From: Saccharomonospora sp. NB11
GTDB lineage: Bacteria > Actinomycetota > Actinomycetes > Mycobacteriales > Pseudonocardiaceae
Reading direction: 5' to 3'
NCBI RefSeq assembly: GCF_015910535.1
Contig: NZ_JACBJG010000001.1
Coordinates: forward strand, 372,001-436,000
DNA: 64,000 bases
The notes beneath the pieces were generated by a model that made no database searches, was not told where the DNA came from, and was given only the letters and a program-made list of their open reading frames with translations. Positions 1 to 10,083 of the stretch are shown in pieces (position 1 is the first letter of the stretch; each line of letters starts with the position of its first letter). Both the position numbers and the translations under genes were made by a program.

Positions 1-1331
1 CTTGGCGTTCGGTGCGCAGCGGTGACGCCGAGTACCTGTTCCTCTCCCCCGAACAGTTGGCCAAGGAGGAGACGCTCGCCGAGCTCTCCCGGGCGCAACC
101 GACGCTCGTGGTGGTGGACGAGGCGCACTGCGTCTCCGAGTGGGGTCACGACTTCCGGCCCGACTACCTACGGTTGCGCCACGCGATCGAGCGCATGGGT
201 CGCCCGCCGGTGCTCGCGCTGACCGCCACGGCAGGAGGTCCGGTGCGCGACGACATCGTCGACCACCTGGGCATGCGCGACGAGGTCCGCCTCGTCACCG
301 GCTTCGACCGGCCGAACCTCCACCTCGCCGCCGTCCAGGTGACCGACGACGATCGGCGCCGACGTCTCGTGGGCGACTGGGTGAGCGACGCCGAGAAACC
401 CGGCCTCGTCTACACGCCCACGCGAGCCACCGCGGAGGAGTTCGCCGAGGACCTGACCTCTCGTGGCATCCGCGCGGCGGCCTTCCACGCCGGGCTGGGT
501 CGCAAGGAGCGCGAGCGGGTGCAGAACGCCTTCATGGCGGACGAGCTGGACGTGGTGGTGGCGACGTCGGCGTTCGGCATGGGCATCGACAAGCCGGACG
601 TGCGATTCGTCGTCCACAGCGCGCCCACGGACTCGCTCGACTCCTACTACCAGCAGATCGGCCGCGCGGGCCGCGACGGCGAGCGGGCCGACGCCCTGCT
701 CGTGCACCGGCCCGAGGACTACCGGTTGCAACGCTTCCTCACGTCGCGCTCGCTCGACCTGGACAAGGTGCGGGAGGTGGCCGAGGCGGTGCGCGACCAC
801 GACGGCACCCCGAACCCGACCGACGTCGACGACGAGGTCGAGCAGTCCCGCCGCAGCGCCATGAACAACCTCAACCTATTGGAAGAGGCCGGTGTCGTCG
901 AGGCCGACGACGACGGCGGGTTCGTCTACCAGGGTGGCGGCAGCGCACAGGACTCACAGGACTCACAGGACGCGGTCGAGCGACAGTTCGAGCGCAGGCG
1001 CGCACTCGACAGCTCCCGCATCGAGGTGCTGCGCCAGTACGCCGAAACCCGGTCGTGTCGCAGGCAGTTCCTGCTGGGGTACTTCGGGGAGTCGCTGGAC
1101 GAGCCCTGCGGCTTCTGCGACACCTGCGAGCAGGGCACCGCCGAGGACCACGCCCCACCCGACGACACGGAGTTCGGCGTCGACACCGCCGTCCGGCACA
1201 GCGAGTGGGGTCACGGAGTGGTGGTGAACCACGAGGCCGACCGGCTGACGGTGCTGTTCGACGAGGTCGGCTACCGCACCTTGTCGCTGGCCGCCGTCCG
1301 CGAGAACGACCTGCTCACACCGGTGCGGTGA
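1..1331 (+). CDS. recQ: RecQ-family ATP-dependent DNA helicase (5' truncated)
   Basis: The open frame runs in from the left edge; the first complete codon is at position 3 and the true start, with the Walker A motif, lies outside the window. Visible are motif II (VVVDEAHCVSEWGHDFRPDY), the second RecA-like lobe with motif VI (QQIGRAGRDG), and a RecQ zinc region with clustered cysteines (CRRQFLLGYF then CGFCDTC). A short C-terminal domain of about 60 residues follows the zinc region. RecQ enzymes unwind DNA 3'-5' in recombination and fork repair. The last 17 bases overlap, tail to tail, the convergent phosphoesterase gene. The family is clear; which RecQ paralogue this is cannot be told. Confidence 0.93.
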   Translation, partial: WRSVRSGDAEYLFLSPEQLAKEETLAELSRAQPTLVVVDEAHCVSEWGHDFRPDYLRLRHAIERMGRPPVLALTATAGGPVRDDIVDHLGMRDEVRLVTGFDRPNLHLAAVQVTDDDRRRRLVGDWVSDAEKPGLVYTPTRATAEEFAEDLTSRGIRAAAFHAGLGRKERERVQNAFMADELDVVVATSAFGMGIDKPDVRFVVHSAPTDSLDSYYQQIGRAGRDGERADALLVHRPEDYRLQRFLTSRSLDLDKVREVAEAVRDHDGTPNPTDVDDEVEQSRRSAMNNLNLLEEAGVVEADDDGGFVYQGGGSAQDSQDSQDAVERQFERRRALDSSRIEVLRQYAETRSCRRQFLLGYFGESLDEPCGFCDTCEQGTAEDHAPPDDTEFGVDTAVRHSEWGHGVVVNHEADRLTVLFDEVGYRTLSLAAVRENDLLTPVR

Positions 1332-2145
1332 CGTCGTCGTCGGGTTCGTAGGGCAACTCCACGACCAGACACGGTCCGCCCGCGAACAGTCCCGCGTCGA
1401 TACCGAGCGCCTTGCCGCCCGCGTACAGGTGTGGGGCGTCGAGTTCCACGGGATGCACACCGACCTGGTCGGCGATGACGCTGTGACCGTGCACGATGCG
1501 CTCACCGCCGAGGTGGTCGAGCAGCTCGCCGGCAGCCTCCTCGCCCTCGGGCCCCCGGAAGGCGAACCGGGTCGTCATCCGGCGCCAGAGGTCCCACCAC
1601 AGTCCCAGGTCGTCCCCGACGAGGACGTCCCGCACGGCGTCGTTGATCTCGTCGACCGTGTCTCCCCAGTCGAGGTAGTCCAACGTGTCGGAGTGCACCA
1701 GCAGGTGATCGGCGGCCACCGCCACGACGCGCCGCGACGTCAACCACTCGATGTGCTCGTCGGTGAGGGCGTCCTGGTCGGCGAGCTGCCCACCGTTGAT
1801 CGCCCAGCTCCGGGCGAAGCTACGGCCGGGGCCACCCGCCGCCTCGGAGGGCACGGGCGTGTCGCCGAAGCGGTGCATGCCCAGCAGCAGGATCTCGTGG
1901 TTGCCGAGCAGGCTGTCGACGAACCCACCGGATTCCGGGGCCTGCCGTTGCAGCGACCGCACCAGGTCGATCGCGCCGACCCCGGCGGGGCCGCGGTCGA
2001 CGAAGTCACCCAGGAACCACAGGTGGGCGTCGGCCCCGGTCCAGTTGTCGTTGTCGTCGACGAGGCCGGCGTCACCGAGTGCGTCGGCCAGCTCGTCGCG
2101 GTGGCCATGGACGTCGCCGACGACGAACGTGGGATGGTCCTTCAC
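1315..2145 (-). CDS. Calcineurin-like metallophosphoesterase (PPP-type Ser/Thr phosphatase fold)
   Basis: A 276-residue cytosolic protein with the PPP/metallophosphoesterase metal ligands: GDVHGH near the N terminus, GDFVDRG around residue 45, GNHE around residue 85, and C-terminal histidines (VHSD, VHGHS). Family members hydrolyse phosphoprotein, diadenosine polyphosphate or other phosphoester substrates with two metal ions; the substrate here is unknown. I chose the GTG at 2145 because GDVHG follows within 10 residues, as usual for the family, and because a TATCGT hexamer sits six bases upstream; longer versions of the frame only read through antisense of the neighbouring gene. The 3' end overlaps recQ by 17 bp. 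Confidence 0.88.
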   Translation of the reverse strand: MKDHPTFVVGDVHGHRDELADALGDAGLVDDNDNWTGADAHLWFLGDFVDRGPAGVGAIDLVRSLQRQAPESGGFVDSLLGNHEILLLGMHRFGDTPVPSEAAGGPGRSFARSWAINGGQLADQDALTDEHIEWLTSRRVVAVAADHLLVHSDTLDYLDWGDTVDEINDAVRDVLVGDDLGLWWDLWRRMTTRFAFRGPEGEEAAGELLDHLGGERIVHGHSVIADQVGVHPVELDAPHLYAGGKALGIDAGLFAGGPCLVVELPYEPDDDVTAPV

Positions 2146-2151
2146 GCCCCG

Positions 2152-2157
2152 ACGATA
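2152..2157 (-). promoter_or_regulatory. Candidate -10 hexamer TATCGT, leaderless start
   Basis: TATCGT on the minus strand, followed by six bases and then the GTG at 2145. No Shine-Dalgarno lies between, which fits a leaderless transcript. No clear -35 is visible. Confidence 0.4.
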
Positions 2158-2182
2158 AGCCCTGGTCCCGAGTCCGCCTGGA

Positions 2183-3007
2183 TCAGCCCGCCCGGAACGG
2201 GTCGGCGGTCCGTCCCACGAGATCGGCGATCGAGTCGACGACCATGGTCGGCCGGAACGGGTAGCGCTCCGCGGACTCCCGGGTGGAGATGCCGCTGAGC
2301 ACCAGAACCGTGTGCAGTCCGGCCTCGATCCCCGCGTGGATGTCGGTGTCCATGCGGTCACCGATCATCACGGTGTGCTCGCTGTGCGCACCCAGCGCCC
2401 GCAGCGCCGAACGCATCATCAGCGGATTCGGTTTGCCGACGTAGTAGGGCGAGCGACCGGTGGCGCGCTCGATGAGTGCCGCTATAGACCCGGTGGCCGG
2501 GAGCAGTCCCTCCCGGCTCGGGCCGGTCGGGTCGGGGTTCGTGGCGATGAACCGCGCACCCCGCTCGATGAGGCGGATCGCGCGGGTGATCGCGGTGAAG
2601 CTGTACGTCCTGGTCTCGCCGAGCACCACGTAGTCGGGGTCCACGTCGGTGAGCACGTAACCCGCCTCGTGCAGGGCCGTCGTCAGTCCGGCCTCGCCGA
2701 TCACGAACGCCGATCCGCCGGGCCGCTGGTCACGGAGGAACCGCGCGGTGGCCAGCGCGGACGTCCAGATGGCTTCCTCCGGCACGTCAAGGCCGCTGTG
2801 CAGCAGACGGGCCCGCAGGTCGCGCGGGGTGTAGATCGAGTTGTTGGTGAGCACGAGGAACCGCGCCCCGTTCGCCCTCAACTCGTCGATGAACTCGTCC
2901 GCACCGGGCACGAGGTGTTCCTCGTGCACCAACACGCCGTCCATGTCGGTGAGGTAGTTCCACTGCAACGGCTCGGACTCCTCGCGCGGAGCGGGCTGCT
3001 CGGTCAT
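2183..3007 (-). CDS. HAD-superfamily (class IIA, NagD-like) phosphatase
   Basis: A 274-residue soluble HAD hydrolase of the NagD/p-nitrophenylphosphatase type. Motif I DMDGVL is near residue 21 (the first Asp is the nucleophile), motif II LTNNS near residue 58, the motif III lysine lies in YVGKPNP, and motif IV GDRMDTD lies near the C terminus. The family dephosphorylates small sugar phosphates or nucleotides; the substrate cannot be read from sequence. The ATG at 3007 is preceded by TAGGCT and seven bases without a Shine-Dalgarno, so it is probably leaderless. The gene follows modC on the same strand, but its own -10 overlaps the modC stop codon, so it is probably transcribed separately. Confidence 0.9.
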   Translation of the reverse strand: MTEQPAPREESEPLQWNYLTDMDGVLVHEEHLVPGADEFIDELRANGARFLVLTNNSIYTPRDLRARLLHSGLDVPEEAIWTSALATARFLRDQRPGGSAFVIGEAGLTTALHEAGYVLTDVDPDYVVLGETRTYSFTAITRAIRLIERGARFIATNPDPTGPSREGLLPATGSIAALIERATGRSPYYVGKPNPLMMRSALRALGAHSEHTVMIGDRMDTDIHAGIEAGLHTVLVLSGISTRESAERYPFRPTMVVDSIADLVGRTADPFRAG

Positions 3008-3012
3008 GTTTC

Positions 3013-4143
3013 CTAGCCTATTGCGCCGTCCACCGCGTCGGGTGCTCGACCGATGCCAGGGTCGCCCCCGGCGGCGTGCAACGACACCGCCGCCGCCTTG
3101 ACGGCCAGCCGCACGGGCGTGCCGGGATCGAGACCGAGGTCGGCCACCGAGGCGGGTGTGACGTCGGCGCTGACACCCTCGCGTGTCCGCAGCCGGACCA
3201 CGGCGCCGTGCGGTTCGACGGCCGTCACCACCGCGTCCACGACGTTGCGCGGCGACCCTCCGACCACCGCGTCCCGAGGGTGGACCGCCACCGCGCCCGG
3301 CTCGAACACCGCCACCGCCGCGTCGCCCTCGACCAGATCGGGCGCGGGCACCCCGAAGAAGAGCAGGCCGTCGCGCGTCCGCACCGCGGCGCTCGTCCCC
3401 GACCCGCTCGCCACGCCCGTCACCAGGTTGAGCCCCGCGAGCCGGGCGGTGAACGACGTCCGGGGCGAGGCGAGCACGTCCCGGGTCGGCCCCCGCTCCA
3501 CGATGCGGCCTTCCGCCAGCACGGCGACCCGGTCGGACAGGGTCAGCGCGTCCAACGGGTCGTGGGTGACGAGCACCGTGGTGAGCGCGCGGCCACTCTC
3601 GCGCAGCACCCGCCGCAGCAACCCACGCACGGCGGGGGCGGCGTCGACGTCGAGGGCCGCCAGCGGCTCGTCGAGCAGCAACAGGTCGGGGCCTCCGGCG
3701 AGCGCCCTGGCCAGGGCGACCCGCTGCGCCTGCCCGCCGGACAGCTCACCCGGCGCACGGTCGGCGAGGTCGGTGGCGTCGACGTCGGCGAGCCATCGGC
3801 GCGCCACCTCACGCGCCCGCGCCCTGGTGGCGCCCTGCGACCGCGGCGCGAACGCGACGTTGTCCAGCACCGACAGGTGCGGGAACAGCATGGCCTTCTG
3901 GGCGAGCAGCCCGATGCCGCGCCGGTGTGCCGGGACGTGCACCCCGGCGTCGTCCAGCACCCGCTCGCCCAGCCGAATTCGCGCGCGGTCCGCCCGCACG
4001 AGCCCGGCCAGGCAGGAGAGCACGGTGGACTTGCCCGCGCCGTTCGGTCCGAGCACGGCCAGCACCCCGCCGTCGGGTACCTCCAACTCCACCGACAGCG
4101 CGAACGTCGTCCTGCGCAGCGACAGCTCGGCCCGCAGCGTCAC
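3013..4143 (-). CDS. modC: Molybdate ABC transporter ATP-binding protein
   Basis: A 376-residue ABC ATPase that powers molybdate uptake. Walker [10 protein letters not shown] is near residue 33, the signature LSGGQAQR near 130 and Walker B DLLLLDEP near 152. A C-terminal regulatory region of about 140 residues (TOBE/Mop-like) is typical of ModC. The GTG start at 4143 overlaps the modB stop (GTGA), the usual translational coupling. A much longer frame continues upstream, but that part is only a shadow of modB in another frame. It is the third gene of modABC, downstream of the HTH-Mop regulator. Confidence 0.94.
   Translation of the reverse strand: MTLRAELSLRRTTFALSVELEVPDGGVLAVLGPNGAGKSTVLSCLAGLVRADRARIRLGERVLDDAGVHVPAHRRGIGLLAQKAMLFPHLSVLDNVAFAPRSQGATRARAREVARRWLADVDATDLADRAPGELSGGQAQRVALARALAGGPDLLLLDEPLAALDVDAAPAVRGLLRRVLRESGRALTTVLVTHDPLDALTLSDRVAVLAEGRIVERGPTRDVLASPRTSFTARLAGLNLVTGVASGSGTSAAVRTRDGLLFFGVPAPDLVEGDAAVAVFEPGAVAVHPRDAVVGGSPRNVVDAVVTAVEPHGAVVRLRTREGVSADVTPASVADLGLDPGTPVRLAVKAAAVSLHAAGGDPGIGRAPDAVDGAIG
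3015..3020 (-). promoter_or_regulatory. Candidate -10 TAGGCT overlapping the modC stop codon
   Basis: TAGGCT on the minus strand, seven bases before the ATG at 3007. Its first three bases on that strand, TAG, are the modC stop codon. This gives the HAD gene a probable private leaderless promoter. Confidence 0.45.
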
Positions 4144-4964
4144 GAACGCACTCCCTCCAACGCCCTGGGCCGCGCCACCACGATCACGAGCACGGCCACC
4201 ACCACCAGCAGCAACGACAACGCCACGGCACTGTCCACGTCGGCCTCGGCCTGGTGGTAGACCTCCACGGGCAGAGTCCGGGTGACGCCTTCGAGGCTGC
4301 CCGCGAAGGTGATCGTGGCCCCGAACTCGCCGAGCGCGCGGGCGAAGCTCAACACCGCGCCCGACCCGAGCGACGGCAACAGCAACGGCACGGTCACCCG
4401 CCGGAACACCGTCCACGGCCCCGCCCCCAACGTGGCCGCCACCCGTTCGTATCCGTCCCCGGAGGCACGCAACGCGCCTTCGAGACTGACGACGAGGAAC
4501 GGCATGGCCACGAACGTCTGCGCGATCACCACCGCGGACGTCGTGAAGGGCACCCGAACCCCGGCCACGACGTCGAGCAGGTAGCCGAGCAGGCCGTTGC
4601 GGCCGAGCAGGAACAGCAGCGCGAGCCCGCCCACCACCGGGGGCAGCACCAGCGGCAACAGCACCACGGCGCGCAACCACCGCACCCCGCGTCCCCTCGA
4701 CCTCGCAAGCACGACCGCCAACGGCACGCCGAGCACGACACACAGTGCGGTGGAGACGGTGGCCGTGACGAGCGACAGCCGGAGCGCGTTGAGCGACGCC
4801 GACGTGCCGAGCAGCTCGGGCAGCCGGGCGAGGTCGATCCGCGTCACGAGGCCCACGACCGGCAGCACGACCAACGCGAGCGCCACGATCGCGGGCACCC
4901 ACAGCACCGCGGGCACGCCCGTGGTGACCTCCGACGCGCGACGCCGCCTACTCCGGGAGGCCAA
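4140..4964 (-). CDS. modB: Molybdate ABC transporter permease
   Basis: A 274-residue inner-membrane permease with a basic N terminus, about six hydrophobic segments and the EAA loop that contacts the ATPase ([18 protein letters not shown], near residues 175-192). [14 protein letters not shown] is characteristic of ModB. The start lies 17 bases inside the end of modA and the stop overlaps the modC GTG, so the three genes form one coupled operon. Function: translocation of molybdate (possibly tungstate). Confidence 0.94.
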   Translation of the reverse strand: MASRSRRRRASEVTTGVPAVLWVPAIVALALVVLPVVGLVTRIDLARLPELLGTSASLNALRLSLVTATVSTALCVVLGVPLAVVLARSRGRGVRWLRAVVLLPLVLPPVVGGLALLFLLGRNGLLGYLLDVVAGVRVPFTTSAVVIAQTFVAMPFLVVSLEGALRASGDGYERVAATLGAGPWTVFRRVTVPLLLPSLGSGAVLSFARALGEFGATITFAGSLEGVTRTLPVEVYHQAEADVDSAVALSLLLVVVAVLVIVVARPRALEGVRS

Positions 4965-5721
4965 ACCCGGCCTCCGCGAACACCCGCCTGCCCTCGTCCG
5001 AGAGCACCAGCTCGACGAACCGGCGTGCCGACTCCGGATGCTCCGCGGTCACGGGCACCGCGACGGGATACCCGTTCACCACCTCGGCCGCCTCCGGAAT
5101 CGCCACCTCCTCCACGGCGTCGGACGCGGCGACGTCCGTGGCGTACACCAGGCCCGCATCGGCCTCACCGACCTCGACCTTCGTGAGCACCGACCGCACG
5201 TCCGCCTCCTCGCTGGCCGGGCGCACCGCCACCCCGCTGCGTCGCTGCACCTCCTGGGCCGCCGCCCCGCACGGTACGGCGGGCGCGCACACCACGACGG
5301 TCACGTCGGGGTCGGCGAGATCGGCGAGGCGCGTGATCCCCGCCGGATTGCCCCGCGGCACCGCGATGGTGACCGTGTTCGTCGCGAACACCTCGGCGGC
5401 CCCGTCCAGCAGGCCCTCGCGCTCCAGCGTCCGCATCGGTGCGACGTCGGCGGAGGCGAACACGTCGGCGGGAGCACCCTCCGCGATCTGCTGCGCCAGT
5501 CGTGACGACCCCGCGAAGTGCAGGCGGACGTCCACGTCGTCGTGAGTGCGCTCGAAACGCTGCTCCAACTCGGTGAACACGTCGGTCAACGAGGCCGCCG
5601 CGAACACGGTGAGCACCCGCTCTCCCTCGGCGCCGTTCCCGCACGCCGTCCCCGCGCCGACCACGAGCGTGAGCACGGCCGCCGCGACGACCGACCGCGC
5701 GGGGCGAGAGCGCCGGGTCAT
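4948..5721 (-). CDS. modA: Molybdate-binding lipoprotein of the ABC transporter
   Basis: A 257-residue extracytoplasmic solute-binding lipoprotein. It has a basic N terminus ([10 protein letters not shown]), a hydrophobic segment and a lipobox ending VVGAGTAC, with Cys near residue 26. The mature part opens with [18 protein letters not shown], the ModA hallmark whose serines bind the oxyanion. A longer frame adds 48 improbable Arg/Gly-rich residues; the ATG at 5721 overlaps the TGA of the preceding HTH-Mop gene (ATGA) and directly precedes the signal peptide. It delivers molybdate to ModBC. Confidence 0.94.
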   Translation of the reverse strand: MTRRSRPARSVVAAAVLTLVVGAGTACGNGAEGERVLTVFAAASLTDVFTELEQRFERTHDDVDVRLHFAGSSRLAQQIAEGAPADVFASADVAPMRTLEREGLLDGAAEVFATNTVTIAVPRGNPAGITRLADLADPDVTVVVCAPAVPCGAAAQEVQRRSGVAVRPASEEADVRSVLTKVEVGEADAGLVYATDVAASDAVEEVAIPEAAEVVNGYPVAVPVTAEHPESARRFVELVLSDEGRRVFAEAGFGLPE

Positions 5722-6134
5722 CGCTCCTCCCCACGACCACGGACCGGGGTCTCGACGATCACCTGCGTCGCCTTCACCACGGCGACGGCCAGCACCCCGG
5801 GTTCGAGCCCGAGTTCGGACACCGCCTCGGAACTCATGAGGGACACGATCCGGTTGGGGCCACATTGCAGTTCGACCTTCGCCATCACGGTGTCGGCGAC
5901 CACGTCGGTGACGAGCCCGACGAACCGATTCCTCGCCGACCGCGCGACGCCCGTGGGATCGGGCGAGGCCGCCGCCTCACGTCGGGCGAAAGCCGCGAGC
6001 TCCGCTCCGTCGAGAACCTTCCGACCCGCGGAGTCGGTGTATTCGGTGAGCAGCCCGGCCTTGACCCAGCGACGGACGGTGTCGTCGCTGACGCCGAGCA
6101 GTCGAGCAGCCTCAGAAATCCGAAAATGCGGCAC
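5718..6134 (-). CDS. HTH-Mop regulator, probable molybdate-responsive controller of mod/moa
   Basis: A 138-residue protein. Residues 1-50 form a MerR/excisionase-type helix-turn-helix (FRISEAARLLGVSDDTVRRW). Residues 70-132 form a Mop/TOBE domain (SARNRFVGLVTDVVADTVMA), a fold that binds molybdate. It is the first gene of the mod operon, coupled to modA by ATGA. The natural role is a molybdate-sensing repressor or activator of modABC and perhaps of the divergent moaA, but this is inferred; a molybdate storage or molbindin role is the alternative. The GTG start has TAAGAT seven bases upstream and no Shine-Dalgarno, so the transcript is likely leaderless. Confidence 0.85.
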   Translation of the reverse strand: MPHFRISEAARLLGVSDDTVRRWVKAGLLTEYTDSAGRKVLDGAELAAFARREAAASPDPTGVARSARNRFVGLVTDVVADTVMAKVELQCGPNRIVSLMSSEAVSELGLEPGVLAVAVVKATQVIVETPVRGRGEER

Positions 6135-6135
6135 G

Positions 6136-6162
6136 TCTGCGATCTTAAGTCCGCATCTGCGA
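6136..6162. promoter_or_regulatory. Direct repeat TCTGCGA x2, 20-bp pitch, around the mod operon -10
   Basis: TCTGCGA occurs at 6136-6142 and again at 6156-6162 (plus strand), 20 bp apart, about two helical turns. The minus-strand -10 TAAGAT (6142-6147) of the HTH-Mop gene lies between them, and moaA diverges on the other side. The arrangement fits an operator for the adjacent HTH protein. No binding data; inference from position. Confidence 0.4.
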
Positions 6163-6221
6163 ATGTGACAGCGGCCGACGCGCCGCTGGTTGCGAGCCCT
6201 TCATTTTGCCGTCACCAGCAG

Positions 6222-6227
6222 TAGGCT
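6222..6227 (+). promoter_or_regulatory. Candidate -10 TAGGCT for moaA
   Basis: TAGGCT followed by four bases and ATG 6232, or seven bases and the in-frame GTG 6235. The seven-base gap matches other starts in the window and suggests leaderless initiation at GTG 6235. Confidence 0.4.
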
Positions 6228-6231
6228 GGGA

Positions 6232-7299
6232 ATGGTGACGGGAGTGGACCTCGGCATCCCCAGGGTGCCCACCGCGCGCACGGCCCCCGATCGGCCGCGC
6301 CCGGCCGAACCTGCGCTCGTCGACAGTTTCGGCCGCGTGGCCACCGACTTGCGCGTCTCGGTGACCGATCGCTGCAACCTGCGCTGCACGTACTGCATGC
6401 CCGCCGAAGGGCTCGACTGGATGCCGCAACAGCAGGTGCTCACCGACGACGAACTCGTCCGCCTCGTCGACATCGCGGTGCGGCTGCTCGGCGTGACCGA
6501 CGTCCGGCTCACGGGCGGTGAACCACTCCTGCGGCCCCACCTCGAAGACCTCGTCGCCCGGATGGCCGCGCTGACGCCGCGTCCCAGGCTGGCGATGACC
6601 ACCAACGGCGTGGGCTTCGCCAAGCGCGCCCGTGCCTTCGCCGACGCGGGGCTCGACCGGATCAACATCTCGCTCGACACGATCGACCCCGAGACGTTCG
6701 CGACGATGACCCGACGCGATCGCCTCCGGCACGTCCTCGACGCCCTCGCCGCGGCCCGGGACGCGGGCCTCGAACCAGTGAAGATCAACGCGGTGCTCAT
6801 GCGGGGGCTCAACGACCACCAGGCCACCGACCTGCTGCGATTCGCTCTCGACCACGGCTACCACCTGCGCTTCATCGAGCAGATGCCGCTCGACGCCCAG
6901 CACGGCTGGAGCCGCGCCGACATGATCACCGCCGACGAGATCCTCGCCCTGCTGCGCACGGAGTTCGACCTCACGCCGAGCCCGACCCGACGCGGCGGCG
7001 CCCCCGCCGAGCGTTGGTTGGTGAACGGCGGCCCCGGAGAGGTCGGCATCATCCCGTCGGTCACGCGCCCGTTCTGCGCGGCGTGCGAGCGAACTCGGCT
7101 CACCGCCGACGGCGCCGTCCGTTCGTGCCTGTTCAGCACCACCGAGACAGACCTGCGCGGCCTGCTCCGCGAGGGCGCCGACGACGAACGCATCGCCGAC
7201 GCCTGGCGCGACGCGATGTGGGGCAAACTCGCGGGACACGAGATCAACGAAGCCGGTTTCGCCCAGCCGATCCGTCCGATGAGCGCGATCGGCGGCTGA
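6232..7299 (+). CDS. moaA: GTP 3',8-cyclase (molybdopterin step 1, radical SAM)
   Basis: A 355-residue radical SAM enzyme that, with MoaC, turns GTP into cyclic pyranopterin monophosphate. The N-terminal [4Fe-4S] motif is CNLRCTYC (Cys near 48, 52 and 55). LTGGEPLLR is the SAM-binding GGEP motif. The second cluster cysteines are in FCAACERTRL and SCLF near the C terminus. The usual C-terminal double glycine is present (SAIGG). The ATG at 6232 or GTG at 6235 may be used; a TTG at 6190 would place the start upstream of the likely promoter. Divergent from the mod operon and followed by moaD. Confidence 0.95.
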   Translation: MVTGVDLGIPRVPTARTAPDRPRPAEPALVDSFGRVATDLRVSVTDRCNLRCTYCMPAEGLDWMPQQQVLTDDELVRLVDIAVRLLGVTDVRLTGGEPLLRPHLEDLVARMAALTPRPRLAMTTNGVGFAKRARAFADAGLDRINISLDTIDPETFATMTRRDRLRHVLDALAAARDAGLEPVKINAVLMRGLNDHQATDLLRFALDHGYHLRFIEQMPLDAQHGWSRADMITADEILALLRTEFDLTPSPTRRGGAPAERWLVNGGPGEVGIIPSVTRPFCAACERTRLTADGAVRSCLFSTTETDLRGLLREGADDERIADAWRDAMWGKLAGHEINEAGFAQPIRPMSAIGG

Positions 7300-7329
7300 A
7301 CCGGGCCGGCAGCGACGAAGGAGCGGTCG

Positions 7330-7638
7330 ATGAGCACAGGCGCCGACGAGGTGGTCGACACGTCCCCGGAGGCCGACGGGCACACGGTGACGGTGCGAGT
7401 GCGGTACTTCGCCTCCGCCCGAGCGGCCCGGGGTGCCGACCACGAGGTCATCCAGCTTCCCCCGTCGGCGTCCGTGGCCGACGCGCTCGATTGGCTGCGC
7501 TCCCACCACTCCGAGCAGTTGGGTCGCATCCTCGAGGCGGCAAGCTTCCTGCTCGACGGCGTCGCGGTGCGTGACGTCGACCGTCCGCTGCCCGACGGTG
7601 CCGAGCTGGACGTCCTGCCGCCCTTCGCCGGCGGCTGA
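7330..7638 (+). CDS. moaD: Molybdopterin synthase small (sulfur carrier) subunit
   Basis: A 102-residue beta-grasp protein ending in the diagnostic -FAGG double glycine, which is thiocarboxylated and donates sulfur to MoaE. Residues 20-102 match the MoaD/ThiS fold (VTVRVRYFASARAARGADHE), with about 18 extra N-terminal residues. It lies 30 bp after moaA, probably in one transcript. The partner large subunit is the MoaE half of the fused gene at 9118-10083. Confidence 0.9.
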   Translation: MSTGADEVVDTSPEADGHTVTVRVRYFASARAARGADHEVIQLPPSASVADALDWLRSHHSEQLGRILEAASFLLDGVAVRDVDRPLPDGAELDVLPPFAGG

Positions 7639-7908
7639 GCCGCGGTCCGAACCACTCGGCCGCAACGGACGTGACGGACACGGCTCGCGCGCCGAGCCAC
7701 GTGCCGCGCGCCCTGCCGTCCGGTCCCGTCCGGGACATCGCCACGCCTTTCCGTGATCACTGTCGGTCCGAAGAGGAGTACCCCCGGTCGCCGGCGGTTC
7801 ACCACCGTTCGCCCGGTTGACCCGAATCGCGGCTTCGACCTCCCTTCACCGCACCGACTCTCGAAGGGTCCGAACCACTGTCGGCGGCCCCTGCCACGAA
7901 CGGAGCAG

Positions 7909-7924
7909 AGCGGTCTAGACCGGG
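7909..7924. promoter_or_regulatory. DasR-type operator (dre-like palindrome) upstream of rpf
   Basis: AGCGGTCTAGACCGGG contains the perfect core GGTCTAGACC within the 12-bp palindrome CGGTCTAGACCG. The Streptomyces DasR consensus is roughly ACTGGTCTAGACCAGT. The only other copy I find in the window is beside the dasR-like gene (61502-61517). It is about 385 bp upstream of the rpf start, so it would act on a promoter for a long leader. Confidence 0.5.
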
Positions 7925-8031
7925 GTGACTCAGACCTCACTTTGGGTGAAATATTTCAGAAGGGAAACGGGATCATAACGGCCGCCTGATCAGGGAAAAT
8001 ACCAGAATCGCAAAAGGTTGCGTCTCGTTAC

Positions 8032-8969
<938 letters not shown>

Positions 8970-9014
8970 GCTGTTCCGGCCACCCGCACCCGCGCTCGGA
9001 CGCGCGCGTGCGGT

Positions 9015-9052
9015 GAAGGTCCCACCGCTGTCCCCCGGGCGGTGGGGCCTTC
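9015..9052 (+). terminator. Intrinsic-terminator-like hairpin after rpf
   Basis: A 14-bp stem (GAAGGTCCCACCGC with GCGGTGGGGCCTTC, one G-T wobble) encloses a 10-base loop and begins 45 bp after the rpf stop. There is no long T-tract, as is usual in high-GC actinobacteria. Confidence 0.75.
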
Positions 9053-9117
9053 GCCGGACAGCACTCCGGTGACGGCACCGGTCGCCCGTCCCACCGCGCC
9101 CGCTGGGGCGGACCAGG

Positions 9118-10083
9118 TCAGGGCGAGTTGACCCACTCGTCGGTGCCGTCGTCGAACCACTGGTGTTTCCACACCGGGAGTCGGGCCTTCACCTCGTCGA
9201 CGAGGTCCGAACACGTGGCGAACGCCTCCGCGCGGTGATCGGCCGACACGGCGCAGGCCAGGGCGACGTCACCGATCGACAGGTCGCCGAGTCGGTGGCT
9301 GACGGCCACCGCACGAACGCCGCTACGGGAGGACACGACGTCGGACACGACTCGCGCCAACACCTCCCCGGCCGTCGGATGCCCTTCGTAGTGCAGGGCC
9401 GTCACCGTGCGGCCGCCGTCGTGGTCGCGCACCACGCCGCCGAACGTCACGACCGCTCCCGCGCTCGCGTCAGCCACCAGCCGGGCGTGCTCCTCCACCG
9501 AGAGCGGCTCCTCGGTCACGTGTGCCAGCGCGATCCGGACTCCGGCGCCGTTGTCGTTCTCCTCCGTCACCGGGTGGGCCTGGCTCCCCTCCACGGCGGA
9601 CGACGTCGTCACGTGATCGCCGCCCGCGATCTGGTCGAGCGCGTGGTCGAGCACGTCGGCCAGCACGGTCAACCCGTCGTTCACCCCGCCACGGGAGCCG
9701 GGAAGATTCACCACCAGCGTGCGGCCAGCGACACCGGCGCGTCCTCGCGACAAGATCGCCGTCGGCACGGCCTCGCGCCCCGCCGCGCGGATCGCGTCCG
9801 CCAGGCCGGGCAGTTCCCGGTCGAGCACGCCCGCCGTGGCCTCCGGGGTGCGGTCCATCGGCGAGATGCCCGTACCGCCCGTCGTGATCACCAGGTCGAC
9901 GTCCGCGGCCACGCACTCCCGCAACGCCTCGGCGACCGGCTCGCCGTCGGGGACGACCTGCGGTTGCGGCACCTCGAACCCACGCCGCTGGAGCCACTCC
10001 TCGATGATCGGTCCCGTGCGATCGGGATAGATCCCTGCCGCAGCCCGGTTCGACGCCACGATCACTCGCGCGGTCCGGCTCAT
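9118..10083 (-). CDS. Fused MogA-MoaE: molybdopterin adenylyltransferase plus molybdopterin synthase large subunit
   Basis: One 321-residue frame joins two enzymes that are usually separate. Residues 1-165 are MogA/MoaB-like (ITTGGTGISPMDRTPEA, the MPT-binding motif). Residues about 180-321 are MoaE-like (GAVVTFGGVVRDHDGG, LHYEGHP, VSHRLGDLSIGD, and PVWKHQWFDDG at the C terminus). The ATG at 10083 overlaps the moaC stop (ATGA). The longer frame upstream is antisense noise from moaC. In M. tuberculosis mog and moaE2 are adjacent separate genes, so this is a natural fusion. It makes molybdopterin with MoaD and then adenylates it. Confidence 0.92.
   Translation of the reverse strand: MSRTARVIVASNRAAAGIYPDRTGPIIEEWLQRRGFEVPQPQVVPDGEPVAEALRECVAADVDLVITTGGTGISPMDRTPEATAGVLDRELPGLADAIRAAGREAVPTAILSRGRAGVAGRTLVVNLPGSRGGVNDGLTVLADVLDHALDQIAGGDHVTTSSAVEGSQAHPVTEENDNGAGVRIALAHVTEEPLSVEEHARLVADASAGAVVTFGGVVRDHDGGRTVTALHYEGHPTAGEVLARVVSDVVSSRSGVRAVAVSHRLGDLSIGDVALACAVSADHRAEAFATCSDLVDEVKARLPVWKHQWFDDGTDEWVNSP

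Noticed and set aside
3013..4902. 629-codon modB/modC fusion
   Set aside because: The first 253 codons are an out-of-frame shadow of modB; modC starts at GTG 4143 by GTGA overlap.
7753..7989. 78-codon gene upstream of rpf
   Set aside because: No Shine-Dalgarno, no recognisable domain, and it spans the DasR-type palindrome; composition looks random.
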